Position numbers and translations under genes: made by a program | The notes under the pieces: model-generated | What the model saw: only the letters and a program-made list of their open reading frames with translations | Database searches by the model: none | Told to the model about the DNA's origin: nothing | NCBI RefSeq assembly: GCF_051622035.1 | Contig: NC_135358.1 | Span: 13,702,001-13,766,000, forward strand | Source of the DNA: Arctopsyche grandis | Taxonomy: Eukaryota; Arthropoda; Insecta; Trichoptera; Hydropsychidae | Direction of reading: 5' to 3' | DNA length: 64,000 nt | In this document: positions 48,524 through 60,200 of the stretch, one piece after another | How positions within the stretch are numbered: position 1 is the stretch's first letter | Layout of the letters: each line of letters starts with the position of its first letter

Positions 48524-49140
48524 GGCGACGGCGACGCGACACGACGCGCGGGGCGAGCGGGAAGGGGCGTGCGGGGCGGACGGGGGACGGGGGCCCGGGG
48601 TCGGGGGCGCGCGCTCTCCCACGCCGCTCTCTCGTCGGGACGCCGCTCCGTCCGTCGCCGCCGTCTGACACTCGCGCCTGCCGTTGGCGGCCCTGCCGCG
48701 TGTACTACTAGCATTACTTACACCGAGCCGTCAGCTGACACCAAAGTTGAGGACACTAACCTGATGGGGTGGAGTAGTGGCTTCGTCGTGCGGATGGGAT
48801 CGGCGATCGTCGATCGGTGGCTGATGGACGTCGGTCGAGAAGGCGGGGTGGCGGTGGAGCCGGGCGCGCGCCCCCTCAAGTTCCCGCGCCGCGTGCAGTC
48901 CGGCAACCTGATCGACTCGAACAGCTGACGCCTGACGGCTGACTGCTACTGCTAAATATCGCTTGATAAATAGCGATTAGGCTTCATTCTCACGGGAGCT
49001 TTTTTAACGTTCGTTAAAAAAACGTTCAAATAGAACAAATGCATTTCCATGTATATGTTCATACGTCAGCGCTTTTAAAACGCGACGCTTTTTTATCGAG
49101 TAGTGTAGTGTATTTTGAGCGCTGGGCGTTGGGCGTTAAA
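48524..49140 (-). promoter_or_regulatory. GC/CpG-rich 5' region of Psc
   Basis: The strongest CpG-rich block in the window surrounds the Psc 5' end (about 48000-48950) and probably contains its promoter and 5' UTR. On the minus strand a donor-like GGT|GTAAGT at about 48723 and an acceptor-like GTCAG at about 48669 could delimit a tiny 5' UTR intron, but this is weak. Upstream, ATCGCT-TGATAAAT-AGCGAT (48958-48977) and a perfect 22-bp palindrome TTTTTTAACGTTCGTTAAAA (core, 49001-49022) are visible. The start site is not determined. Confidence 0.55.
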
Positions 49141-49224
49141 GGGAATAGATCATAAGTTATCATCATTATCATCATCATCATTTTGTTTATAAGTTAGATC
49201 ATAACTAGAGTTATCATAGTTAGA

Positions 49225-49697
49225 GCCAGCAGCGTGGCTCGGTCGTTAAGCTTCTGCTTAACACTGAGAGGCGCCGAGTTCGATCCCTTGAGCTGACCTC
49301 GATTGAAAAGAATTTTTCTGAGTATATCTGTAATGCTGCTGGTCAGACCAGGATTTGTGACTCCTGGTTGATCGTTTCCTATCAGAGTTTGCCAATTTTC
49401 TCTGATTTCATTGTTGAAACGATTCCCGATTAAAAATTGGCTAAAAAATCCTTCCTACCCACTATGTCACCACTATTTGAGTATGATTAATGTAAATATT
49501 ACAATAAAAATGTATGTACAATTCATAGATGTCTCGTTAATTGTCGAGTTTAAGTCAGTGTCTCGTAATTTAGCGACTTATATAATAAAAAATGCTGTAT
49601 TGTTTGTAATTTGGCCAGGAAGGCGCATTGGGGTTTACCTGTAATGCCTTCCTGGTATGAAATAAAATAAAAAAATAAAATAAAATAAATAAAATAA
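49225..49697 (+). repeat. SINE, full-length copy
   Basis: The best preserved copy. Box A-like GTGGCTCGGTCG, box B GAGTTCGATCCC, core GGATTTGTGACTCCTGGTTG ... TATCAGAGTTTGCC ... TCATTGTTGAAACG. The 3' hairpin module GGCCAGGAAGGCGCATTGGG ... GCCTTCCTGG precedes a long (AAATA/AAAATA)n tail. Confidence 0.9.
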
Positions 49698-49731
49698 TAA
49701 GGAATAGAGATAAGCATAGTTTTTATACTAG

Positions 49732-50448
49732 TGTAGGCGGGGTAGGTAAGTGTTGACCGTATCCCAGCCTAACGAAACACTGTTGTGCTAGTTTTATAAA
49801 GTTTTATTGTTTGCCTATGGTTGTACAAAGGTATGGTATTTGTGGGCAAAAGTATGTCGTTCAGCGGTCTCTGGATATGGTAGAGTGTCGCTGGCTCAGC
49901 ATTCAGCTATGTACGGAAGGTCTCTGGATACGGCAGTGTGTTGCTGGCTCGTCCGGCTGGTTGATCTTCCAAGTCCGCGTAGTGTAGTGGTGGCTGGTCA
50001 GGAGCTGTATGTTGACTGGTCTGCTGCTGTGTGTCGACGCTTGCTGCTGTGGGTCGACTGGCGTTGTTTGCGTTGTACCTCCTTTTATATGGTTTCTGGA
50101 ATGCTTGGTGGAAGTGGTTATTGACGCGTACGAAAGGAATTTTGTTTTCGTCGAGGCGTCGAATTTTCTGGAATGCTTGATGGAAGTGGTTATTGACGCG
50201 TACGAGAGGAATTTTGTTTTCGTCGAGGCGTCGAATTTTCTGGAATGCTTGGCGCCTTTCCGCTCGATGTATTTTAATGGTGGCGGCGTGTTTCGACCGT
50301 TTTGGTTCCACTCGACTGGTAGGGGCGTTCCGCCTGAGTTTAATATAACGACTGCAGGTGCATGTCGTCTGGGTTTCGGGAATGTAGTTTGTTGTTGCGG
50401 AATATTCTCGAAGGTTTCGATGACGATGACGACGACGAGATTCCTACA
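49732..50448. mobile_element. Solo LTR with CTAG target duplication
   Basis: 717 bp beginning TGTAGGCGGGG and ending GATTCCTACA, i.e. the TG...CA ends of an LTR with a 6-bp terminal inverted repeat (TGTAGG/CCTACA). CTAG lies directly outside on both sides (49728-49731, 50449-50452), as a 4-bp duplication left by Ty3/gypsy-type integration. GC content is higher than the flanks. The start region (GTGTTGACCGTATCCC) recurs at about 56039, evidence that it is a repeat. No internal retrotransposon part: recombined to a solo LTR. Long frames inside are not genes. Confidence 0.75.
50098..50250. repeat. 72-bp tandem repeat inside the LTR
   Basis: GGAATGCTTG starts at 50098, 50170 and 50242, giving two full 72-bp units with two or three differences and the start of a third. 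The unit length is a multiple of three, so overlapping frames also show repeated peptides; this is a by-product. Confidence 0.9.
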
Positions 50449-50667
50449 CTAGAAATAAGGACAAACTAGTTGTAGCTAGTGTGTGGCGGTTCGCTTATAC
50501 GACATGGTCGAGTTTGGTTGCCTTCCTGCGAGTGGGGACCAACCCGGCTGGGTTCGGAGAGCCACTACTCACTCCGTCTTCAGCTGTCATATAATAAACA
50601 CGTGCATTAACATGCCAGTCGTCTCATTCGTTCATCCCCCATAAGAGTAAGAAAGAATAAGACGGCT

Positions 50668-50881
50668 GGGGGTGTTTTTCACAGGGGTGTGCTCATGTAT
50701 AATGCCCTCCCTGAGTGCGTCAGGTCTGCTAAAAACATGGATGCATTCCTGCGAGGTGCGAAGAGACACCTCTGTGAGGGACAGTACATATAAGTTAATT
50801 ATAAATTTTAGAGTTAAGTATAATAATTAAGATGTATTTTTAAATTAGCTTGATAGCTAAAATATATATAAATAAATAAAT
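50668..50881 (+). mobile_element. LINE 3' end fragment
   Basis: A plus-strand frame reads FHRGVLMYNALPECVRSAKN then MDAFLRGAKRHLCEGQYI and a stop at about 50792. This is the standard C-terminal pattern of Jockey/CR1-like LINE ORF2 (G-x-x-x-Y-N-x-L-P ... F-x-R-x-x-K). A short AT-rich 3' UTR and an ATAAATAAATA tail follow. 5'-truncated. Confidence 0.8.
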
Positions 50882-52569
50882 ATGAAACTTCGTATTATTA
50901 TTCACACGAGCGGTAAAAAAGCGCCGGCACTTCACTCATTACGCCACGCACTCGCTCGGCAGCCGGACGTGTTTGTTTTGACGTTCGAAAATAGCTACAA
51001 AATTTATCGGGGTATTGCCTCAATTCTTCATACAGTGTCACAAACTGCCCTTTTAAGTATCTCAGTTCATTCAGAGGATGGACCCAGAATGCCTTTTGTT
51101 TTCTTTTTCGTCTTCTAGCAACACAAATCGCTATTGCTATTAATTTAGCAGAAACCATTTCCACGTCTTACTGAAGCGAGAAACGAAACAAGAGTGATTT
51201 TAAAGCGTTCGTATGAACAATCATATCGAGAACGTTATAAAAGCGCCAACGCCGAGTTTTAACGCAACGTTTTTTAAAGTCTCGTGCGAATTAAGCCTTA
51301 GGATAGACACCGAAAATACCCGCGCCCTTCGATGACTATTAGTCGATGTTTGATTATTTCGTTGTGAAAAGATGCGTTTTCGGTGAAAGTCGTTCGTATA
51401 CCTGCGTACATTTTGATCAAATGTAATAATTGTAAACAGAACCGGTGCTCGGGGAGTGAAGCAAAACTTCACAGAAAGTTAGGGGTGAAGATATGTATAG
51501 ATCGTCGAAAATAGTACGACTTTTTGATCTACAGAGATTTTCGAAAAAGCAATGTATATAGATCAAATTTTCGTAAAAGTTGTTGATCTTTGTACTAAAT
51601 TAAGCATTATGTTATATTATATATATATATTATATAGGGGACCATTCGTACTGTTTTAACCCGTACAGTACTGGTTTTTTGAGTATATATCCTGGTAAAG
51701 TCGTGAGAAATAAAACCAGTACACTTTATAAACAAAACTGTTTTACAAGATGAAGTACTTATTTTAACTTTTTACGGAATAATCACCAACCGGGCCACCA
51801 ACATTTAAATCTCGCCCTGACCATACCCCACTGGCCAAAATAAGAAATATAGCCAAGAAAGTAACACACATGATGGAGATGATAAAGAGTAAAATATATA
51901 GTTAAATGAAGTTATGAAAAATGGAGGATGAAAATATGGGAAAGGAAAGTGGATATGAAATAAAAAAATTAAATATATGAAACTTAATGGACTTAGAAAT
52001 TAGAAATAAAATTGAAAGAATTTTTTTTACCTCCGATAAAATTTTTTTAAAAATTGAAAATAAATGTTCTTTTTTTTGCAAAAATAAAAATAAAAAATTT
52101 TCGATGAAAATAATTCAATGGCACATGCTACACAGTGAAAACGAATCGTGATTCTAGTATTGTCGATTTTAAAAGAGCCCCGATACACTACTGATTATCA
52201 CAATACTAACCTATTACATTATCAATACGGATCTCAATACGCCCAAAACTGTTAAGAAAATGAATGATGTTATTTAAAATTTTTAATGCAACCACAATGA
52301 TAATTATGCAAATGTATCAATATTATCGACGGAAGAAAAAATCTAACCTAGAACTATAATTTTATATTTAGGCAATTATATTAATCAAAATACATATTAA
52401 AATAAAATACAAATAAAATACAAATTGAGCATTTCAAAATACACAAATATGTGTAAAATAAGTAATTTTAATGGTCAATAACCTTATTTTCCTTTTATAA
52501 TTGACGAATATTTATAATCGGAACACCGATATGATTACTGAAATAAAAACAAGCATTTTTGTACGTGTT
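50882..52569. other. Gene-free DNA between Psc and RpL41
   Basis: A moderately GC-rich segment at 50890-51470 has frames of 78-88 codons without recognisable features. The rest is AT-rich. The divergent promoters of Psc and RpL41 are about 3.7 kb apart across this stretch. Confidence 0.45.
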
Positions 52570-52639
52570 TCAGAGAGTTGGTAGTACGCGCATCGAAAGT
52601 TGGCACCAGTGACACTTCCTGTAGTTCACTTTCGGGTGG

Positions 52640-52720
52640 CGGCTCGCCGGCCTTTTCTCATCCACTCGCATCGCGGTCCTCGAAGCGGCGGGTCCTCTTT
52701 GTTGTTCAAAGAGAGTCGCC
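52640..52720 (+). promoter_or_regulatory. RpL41 5' UTR with candidate TOP start
   Basis: GC-rich leader. Two pyrimidine tracts could be the 5' terminal oligopyrimidine start typical of ribosomal-protein mRNAs: CCTTTTCTC at 52651 and CCTCTTT at 52694. The second leaves a leader of about 27 nt, the usual size. GAGTCGCCATGAGG is a good initiation context. Confidence 0.45.
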
Positions 52721-53275
52721 ATGAGGGCTAAGGTAAGCTCCGCATCCACGCTCGCACTCGTACACTTTCGCACATCCGTCGGCATCGCCATTCCCCTCAA
52801 CTTCCAACGCGAATTAATATCCCTCGCGGACGCGTGCCGCTACTATTCACCCGTTTCCGCGCGTCGATTCGCCGACATCGTTCGACGCCATTTGATGGCC
52901 ACGTTTACCCACACTTGTTCGTCGAGACCTTTTTCCACACCATTCACTGCGATTACGGATAATTGCTTGTTTTTGTTTGTAACGCGACTAATTTTTGGCA
53001 ATTTCTCAAAAGCACATGGAATTATACGTATCCATAGATTCTGACTTTCCCTCCATAATTCCTAGGAACTAACGCACTCTATTGGAGTGCGAGAATGTTC
53101 ATGTGGCGGGAAACCATCTTACCGGTCTTTTTGTGCGAACATTCATTTTGATCAAACATCGACATATTGAAAGCCATTTTGTTCTAATCGTCTTGTTTTT
53201 GATTTACAGTGGCGTAAGAAGCGCATGCGGAGGTTGAAGCGCAAACGCAGGAAGATGCGTGCAAGATCTAAATAG
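52721..53275 (+). CDS. RpL41: Ribosomal protein L41 (eL41)
   Basis: Structural protein of the 60S subunit, the smallest ribosomal protein. Exon 1 (52721-52732) encodes MRAK; exon 2 (53210-53275) begins WRKKRM, continues with Arg/Lys only plus Leu, Met, Ala and Ser, and ends RARSK and stop. The 25-aa product matches the near-invariant animal eL41. Intron 1 (52733-53209) has GTAAGC and TTTACAG. After the stop, two further introns lie in the 3' UTR: 53280-53592 (GTAAGT...TTTGTAG) and 53660-53745 (GTAAGT...TTTGCAG). The gene is too short for ordinary ORF calling. The next gene upstream, Psc, is divergent. Confidence 0.95.
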
Positions 53276-53812
53276 ACTGGTAAGTTCTTTCGCCGACATG
53301 TGGCTTTTGTTTGTACCTAACCTCAAAATACAATTATTTTGAGGTTAAGTTCGAGCGAACGCCATCTCTTTGTAAAATACTTTTATCAATGTAACCCTTG
53401 CGATTAGTTGCGTTTTCGATTCTAAGAATGCGATAACTATGACAAGGGGATATCATATTGGAATCTCCACCCTGTATGTTTTTATCATGAGCATAAGCAG
53501 GACTAAATCGAACCATACATTTATTATACTTTAATTTTAGTTATGTTGTTGTATTATGATGGGTGTTTAATGGTGTTTTCTCTTCTTTGTAGACTTGGTA
53601 AATGAAAAACTGTGATGGCAGTACTTATCTTGCAAGTGTGTGCTCGTATTCCGATACTTGTAAGTATATATTTTTGTAGCTGAACGAGTTTTTTTTTTTT
53701 TTTATTATATTACAAACTTGTTACTAATTGCTGTTTCTTTTGCAGTTGCTGTACAATCTTTCATTCCATGGATATTTATATTCTTGTAAATTGAAGCATA
53801 CTGACAACACCT

Positions 53813-53818
53813 AATAAA
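53813..53818 (+). terminator. RpL41 polyadenylation signal
   Basis: AATAAA in CCTAATAAATTATCC, about 70 bp after the last 3' UTR acceptor. The mRNA would end at about 53835. Confidence 0.6.
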
Positions 53819-53835
53819 TTATCCCATCACACACA

Positions 53836-54999
53836 ATACTTCTTTTCGTTTTAAATTGTCTCCCCATCTGTGCCAAAAAATTTACACTAGTCTAATTTTA
53901 GAATTTGCTGTTCGCCTCCTGGGATTTTTCATTGAAATTCCATACACAAATTATATCAAGATTTATAAATAACTAGAATCTGATTTGTTTCATCAAGTTC
54001 TGTTGTATGAATTTGAGTAAACAGCAATCAATGTGGGAAATATTTCCAATATTTTTCCAACTTGTTACCCATTTTGATGTAAAAAAACCTAGACAATATT
54101 TCTCCAACTTGATGGATTGACTTTCAATTTTCATATGCTAAGATGGCGTTATATATGCATATGTAATTGCTAGAGGTACGATAGTCAGTGCTATCAATTG
54201 TAAATCCTTTGTAAAAAAGGTTCGACAAACCTTTAACAGTGCATTTTTACAACCTTTGAACATTACGCGGCCCCCTCAGGCTCCCGTGACTAGTAATTGC
54301 CATGCGTTGTAGACTATTTTTTCTACTGATTAATTGTAGGTTAGAATGGCATGATAATGGAGATAGCCACACATTTTGGTAACATAAGTTTACGTTATCG
54401 TTCAGATAACGATATTTAATTTACCTGTTGATTGTACGCGACCAATGATGTACGAGAAATGTGATTCGACACTTCTAGAAGATTGTCATTGAAATAATAT
54501 CCGTTAGCAAAGATCAGTGAAAAGAATATTCTGCCTATCAATATAGTACATTTTCTCAGTTTGAACAGCAGATTGGTTCTTTCGAAACTAGGATAAAATG
54601 TATTTCATCTTGCACTAGATGCGATTGGCTCTGAGATTGTTTCATGTTACTAAGTTGCATTTGGCAAATTCATCATTTTATTTGATGTTTCAATTGTAAA
54701 TTAATAAGTTGCAATGTTTCTATCGCGTTGCATTTAATATGAAACCAGAACTTCAACGCATGCATCATCAAAAAAATCAGTTGAATGTACAAGCTGGCGC
54801 TTTTTTTTCAAATTACATAGTTATTAAATTATTATAGAATATTTCAGCTTATCATGTGAGGGTTATTCTAGACGAGGTAATCCTCGTGTAAAATAGCAGT
54901 AGCTCCTCTTCAGAGATCAATTTAAAGTTGGTACAGACGATTGTAACCAGTTGGCAAATTTGGCTTGCATGCAAAAGTTCTCTCAATGAAATTTTAAAT
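53836..54999. other. Gene-free DNA downstream of RpL41
   Basis: No gene. A small palindrome CGTTATC GTTCA GATAACG lies near 54397. Confidence 0.5.
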
Positions 55000-55330
55000 G
55001 GTCAGTATTTCAGAATCAATTTCAGAAGTGTTAATCAGTTTGACCAGTATATTACTAACAAAACGGCTAGTATTATATTATTGAATGAATAGTATAAAAA
55101 TCTGACATACAGTAGCCAGAATAAATACCAATATCTGTTGGATGGAATTGTCTATCAAAATTGTATCAACCAAAATGTAATACTGGTCATTCGTTATAAT
55201 AAAACTTACCATTTATGTTAAAAATACTAACCATTTAATATAAAAACTGACCACTTGTATATTGAACGATGGATACTGGTCGTTTAATTATATATTTATA
55301 CTTACCAGTGAAATACTAGCCATTTTAAAT
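55000..55330. repeat. Degenerate short repeats of an ACTGGTCATTT motif
   Basis: The motif ACTGRCCATTT or its reverse recurs about eight times in 330 bp. Part of it has a regular 20-23 bp spacing: AACTTACCATTTATG, ACTAACCATTTAATA, ACTGACCACTTGTAT at 55203-55260, then ACTGGTCGTTTAA and ACTAGCCATTTT. Looks like a decayed minisatellite. Confidence 0.5.
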
Positions 55331-55462
55331 GTCCTTCCCTAGCCTATATGAAAATTCTACAATCATATATTTTAAAGACATTTTCTGAACTTCATATTAA
55401 TATTGCAAGTTGGTCAAGTCGGAATATTTTTATACATACATAATTTTGACTGTTTATCAGTG

Positions 55463-55984
55463 GGTAAGTCTGAATTCTCGACAGGGCAGACCCTCTAGAC
55501 TCGGTCAACCCGCTAATAGTATTGCCGTGCCCTGAATTAACTTGACTTTTACCTGATGAAATACTCCCAACATATACTGCCTGGTTCGCATATAATTTCG
55601 GACGGTTGGGCAACGTACGGAAATATTCCACATGCTGCGAATGGAATATACACGCATTCGTTTGTGGTTCAATACAAATTCATCTAAATATGAATCAAAA
55701 TGGGCACGAGTTCTGCCAAATTGACGCTTCATCTTTCTTTTTACACGCATCCACATTTTGCGTATGTGTTTCTCTATCATTTGGATCCACAAAACGCTCT
55801 ACGCTGCCCAACCGTACGAAATTATATGTGAACCAGGCAGTATATGTTGGAGTATTTCATCAGGTAAAAGTCGAGTTACTTCAGGGCACGACAATACAAT
55901 TGGCATCGCAAAGAGTAGCCAATCACAAGGAGTGGGTCGACCGAGCCTAGAGGTTCAGCCCTGTCGAGGATTCAGACATTTACC
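55463..55984 (-). mobile_element. Merlin DNA transposon, deletion derivative
   Basis: The 8-bp sequence TATCAGTG lies directly outside both ends (55455-55462 and 55985-55992). Inside, the ends are long inverted repeats of about 160-190 bp: GGTAAGTCTGAATTCTCGAC on the left, and in reverse GGTAAATGTCTGAATCCTCG on the right, with one gap of about 35 bp. Between the arms the minus strand keeps the C-terminal part of an ISXO2/IS1595-type transposase (HIRKMWMRVKRKMKRQFG, then RTRAHFDSYLDEFV). Family, long arms and 8-bp duplications agree with Merlin. The catalytic core is missing, so it cannot move itself. Confidence 0.85.
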
Positions 55985-56020
55985 TATCAGTGTGAATCGA
56001 TTTCCTTTATTTTGAAATAT

Positions 56021-56090
56021 ATGTGTATAACGCAGGAGGTGTGTTGACCGTATCCCGGTCTATGAGAACACTATTGTGTTTGCAGTGTCC
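56021..56090. mobile_element. LTR start fragment related to the solo LTR
   Basis: TGTATAACGCAGGAGG ... TGTTGACCGTATCCCGG ... GAACACTATTGTGTTTGC matches the first 70 bp of the LTR at 49732, with differences. The remainder is not recognisable. Confidence 0.5.
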
Positions 56091-57150
56091 AATTTTGGAA
56101 CAACGGGTAAACGAATTTTTTTTCAATACAATTATTTTGAAAATATGTATATGCATACATTTTTTTACGTCCAAGGCACAATTATATGAGTTAAACTGAA
56201 TTTTCAAGATTTGCATAATTTTTGACAAAAATTATATGACTTTAGATTAAATAACGGGTTTCTGGAAACCATTAGGGTGACACCACTGCATAAGAAGATC
56301 GTTTATTTATGTTCAGATGACACAAGAGTATGTACGAATAAGCTGGTTGCTCAGCTTCGGAGAAGTGAGCTGGCTGAACTCCAGAGGTTCACTCTGGCGT
56401 TTGGAGCTGGTGCGTTGGTGTATATACATTCATTGAGAAATGAAAATCGACTTACTATGCTGATATTTTATTGAGTATTATAACATACACCATATAATTA
56501 TACCCACTCAAACTTTGAGAAACGTTTTATATTACATACAAAAAAATCAAAGCTTAGTTACCTAGCCATTTATTGGAAAAGGAAATTTATTTGTGTTGGC
56601 ATACCTTCGGAGAATTGCTTTTAATCTTTGTGAACTTTAATTATGTAAGAAGATTGTCATAGATATTGTTGCAGAATTAATTCCAAGTTATAGTCATACA
56701 TTCAAGAGTTCAATATTGTAAAGGGAAATATAAGATACAAATACATAGAATATGAAATACAATTACATATAAACAATCTACTTATGTAGTTTATATTTTC
56801 CTAAAGAACAAGTTTCTTCTAAATTTTTAAGTCACTAATTTATTACATGATGTTTGCAAAACGAGCAATTGAGAAATAATTATTTACGAGTGGTTTTTAT
56901 TCATTGCGAAATAAGCAAAACAAGTTAAGTGAGAGTTGAATTTATTATTAAAAGAAAATTAAAGCGCATGGTGAAAATATTAGAAAAGATATAAATAATT
57001 TTCAATAAAATAACTTTGTTAAGGCAAAGTTGATAAGCATCGAATGTAAACGAGCACATTAACTAATTCTTCAGTTCTAATTGTCACAGAATTTTTATTA
57101 TTATTAAAAATCTGTAACAATAGGCAGTATCGAGTAATTTAGCAAATACT
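56091..57150. other. Gene-free DNA between Merlin remnant and DnaJC7
   Basis: A 65-codon plus-strand frame at 56277-56474 (TNKLVAQLRRSELAELQRFT) has GC-richer DNA and could be a transposon leftover. Nothing else seen. Confidence 0.4.
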
Positions 57151-57155
57151 TGTTA

Positions 57156-57161
57156 TTTATT
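57156..57161 (-). terminator. DnaJC7 polyadenylation signal
   Basis: AATAAA on the minus strand 42 bp after the stop codon, giving a very short 3' UTR. Confidence 0.6.
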
Positions 57162-57202
57162 TTACAATATTTTTATTAAATCGAAATAGTGCATGCATCA
57201 CA

Positions 57203-60200
57203 TTAGCCAAATTGAAAACCGACTCCCCCACCATCAGACATTCCAGAGCAATCAAATGAGAAGAAAGTATTTCCTCCGCCAGGTCCCCCACCTCGCGAGA
57301 AGAATTGTTGGAATACTGAGTTTGCATCCAATTCTAAATGAAAAAAAAAAGAATGACATTTATATATAATAAAGATAAAATAATCAATTTTGGAATGAAA
57401 TAAATAATAAGCACTAACCTCCTTCATCTATATCTTGACCATAATCATAACGAGATTTCTTTTTTGGATCACTCAACACTCCATAAGCCTCACCAAGTTC
57501 TTTGAAACAACGCTCTTGTTCACGTCGTTCCTCTTCTGTTGCGTTTACATGTCGATCTGGGTGAAGGACTAGTGCTCGTTTCCTAAAAAAAAAAAAAATA
57601 AGTAAAAAACAAAAATTAGAACTTTTACGATGATACATACTAAGACACGTGAATAATGAATTTCGGAAGTAGTCTACCTATATGCCTTTTTGATTTCGTC
57701 ATCAGACGCGTTCTTTTCAATACCAAGTATTTTATAATAGTCTTTACGCTTTGACTTCTTAAGGGTAAGCTTAGCATCTTGTAATAAGCGCCTGTTAGCC
57801 GGACTTTTGTCTATTTTTACTAAAGCCTCATAGTCTCTGACGGATTCTTCATGTTTTCCCAAGTCTGAATAACACTTTGCTCTCCTCATTAAGGCTTTGA
57901 CATAATTAGAGTCGATTTCGAGAGCTTTTGTACAGTTTTCAACAGCTTCTTCTAATTTTTCCAATTTAGAACATACAGTTGCCTTATTAAAATACAGCTT
58001 TGTATTAACGAGTTTGTTAAGTGGATCTACTTGCAATGCTTCATTATAAAGATTGTAAGCTTCTTCTAATTTGTTCAGTTTAAAAGCCTCATTTCCTATA
58101 AAATTTTTAATACAATAGTTAGATATCATCACAATAGATCAAAAATACAACATTAGTATTATTGATTAATTCTAATTTAATTGTTCGTCGGTTAATAAAA
58201 TAAAACTAATCTATGTACCCTCTTCTTTTTTCAGCTTAAGTGATTTTGCTTTTTTATAAAATTCCATGGCCTTTTGATGATCAGGAGCCAATTTCAAAAC
58301 GTGTTGAAAGTGTTTGAGAGCTTGTTCTTTGTCCTAAAATGCGGCAAAAGAATATGAAAAATATGCATGAGAATTGAGAAAGGATGTTAAGGTCAAGCAT
58401 AAATGTGTGAAGAATATGAAAATTGTGGTAATAGTATTTTTGATTTGATGGTTTTTTTTAATCACACGTAAAATAAAGCAAAATAATACATATGAAACTT
58501 ACTTGATAGTATAAACACATCCCACGGACGAATATTGCCTCAGCGTTTGTACTATCTCTGCTGCAAATATCAAAAGCAATCTCTTGTGCTTCGTTACATC
58601 GTCCTAAGAGAGTCAAGCATTCAGATTTCAACAATTTCAACCTACAACATACAACAATGGGAAAAGATGTCACAAAATAGTCCATTTACGATAAAATAAG
58701 ATAAATTGTGGTAAAAAATTAACCTATCGCTAGCAGGGCAAAATTCTAAACATCTGTCCATCAAATAAACAACTTTGCGGTAATCCTGTTTATCGTACGA
58801 GTTCTGAGCGTCGTTTTGCAAATCTTGCACTTTTTGAAGGGCGTTTATCTCCACCGCCATGTTATCTTTTATGCTCAAAGCTTCAATCTGCGTTAGAGCT
58901 TGTTTAAGGCCTATTAAATCACCTAGAATTCATTCATTGATATGGAATTAAAAAAAAATCAATATTGTATGTATGAGAAAGTATTAAGTAGTACAGTTGT
59001 ATAAAAACACTCGAGTTGATTTTATACATACCAAGTGCAAGAAAACATTTTGCCGCACGAACATAGCCTTTGGTAAAAGAAGAATCTAAGGCAATAGATC
59101 TTTTAGAATCCTCCAGCGCTTGTCTGTACTGTCCAAGCATGACATAACAAGCAGAACGATTTCCATAGTAGGCTGCTTTTTCAGGACATAAATTTATGGC
59201 GGCTGTATATTGTTGGAGTGCAGATTTATAGTCTTTGATTTTGTAAAATTCATTGCCGATTTCTTTCTTTTCCTCGGCCTCCCTGCAAAAAATAACAAAA
59301 CACAAATCAAACAAAATAATCAATATTTTCTCCAAAGGAACATAATTTTTAGTTATTTAACGATAGATATTTTTTATGAACGCATTCATATGACTAAGGA
59401 AGAGGACATTTTTTGGATAACGTAAATAAATGCATGAAAACTGTTTCATTTTTGTGTCATTGATCTTTCCAACCCACAACTGGTGGGCGTTATGAGTCAG
59501 TATATACTCTTTGGATCGAAATGTTAACGTTTTGTAAAAGTTTCAATGGACATCCCACACAATACCATAAAATTCCAGGGATAAGGTCGAAACATGCATA
59601 AATTAGCACCGGGACGCCCAAGAAAAGTTACGGTTGACTTTTAAATACAATAAAGGCTACAATTTACAATCACCCCGCACTAAACCATCTATAGAAATTA
59701 ATCATGGCGTTACGGAACCAGGAATTTTTTGAAATCGTTTTCGTCCTGTCTTGTGGATTCGACTGCTACTCCAAATAATGCCGATTGCTTTGGATGCCAA
59801 GTCGCATTTCTTCGCTACATGCTGGATAAGTTGGAATATTACTGACTATTCCTTTTTGGATCAGTCACGATATTATTTCTTCGCGATTATCTAATAATCT
59901 TAATCGTTTGCCCGCTTCTATGGAAGCTTTGGGCGACAAGTCTGTATCGCGGCTGTCTTCCATAGAATTTCTGAACTTTGCACGGGATCTTGAGGCTTAT
60001 ATGCGCCTATTTCAACTGTTTTAAAGTTAAAAATTGGTTGAATATATTACTGAGTTGAAAGTCATCAATTCAATTTGCTTAAAATGAATATACACCAGTC
60101 AAAAATTAGTTTTTTGTGGAACCATACTGAAACCTCGTTTTAAGTGACGTCACGTCTTCATACAATTATGAAGAATGATTATTTGACAATTAATCCATAA

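Noticed and set aside
48524-48622. N-terminal extension of Psc by 33 residues
   Set aside because: The codon at 48622 is GTG, not ATG, and the peptide is a Pro/Arg-rich reading of GC-rich leader. ATG at 48523 has the better context.
48123-48928. Several long frames on both strands around the Psc start
   Set aside because: GC-rich shadow frames of the Psc coding region and leader; no ATG-based extension of Psc is supported.
49807-50452. Frames of 105-147 codons with repeated peptides
   Set aside because: They lie in the solo LTR; the peptide repeat follows from the 72-bp tandem DNA repeat, and both strands are open.
53280-53592. Possible box C/D snoRNA in an RpL41 3' UTR intron
   Set aside because: ATGATG occurs, but no C and D boxes are suitably spaced and no terminal stem was found.
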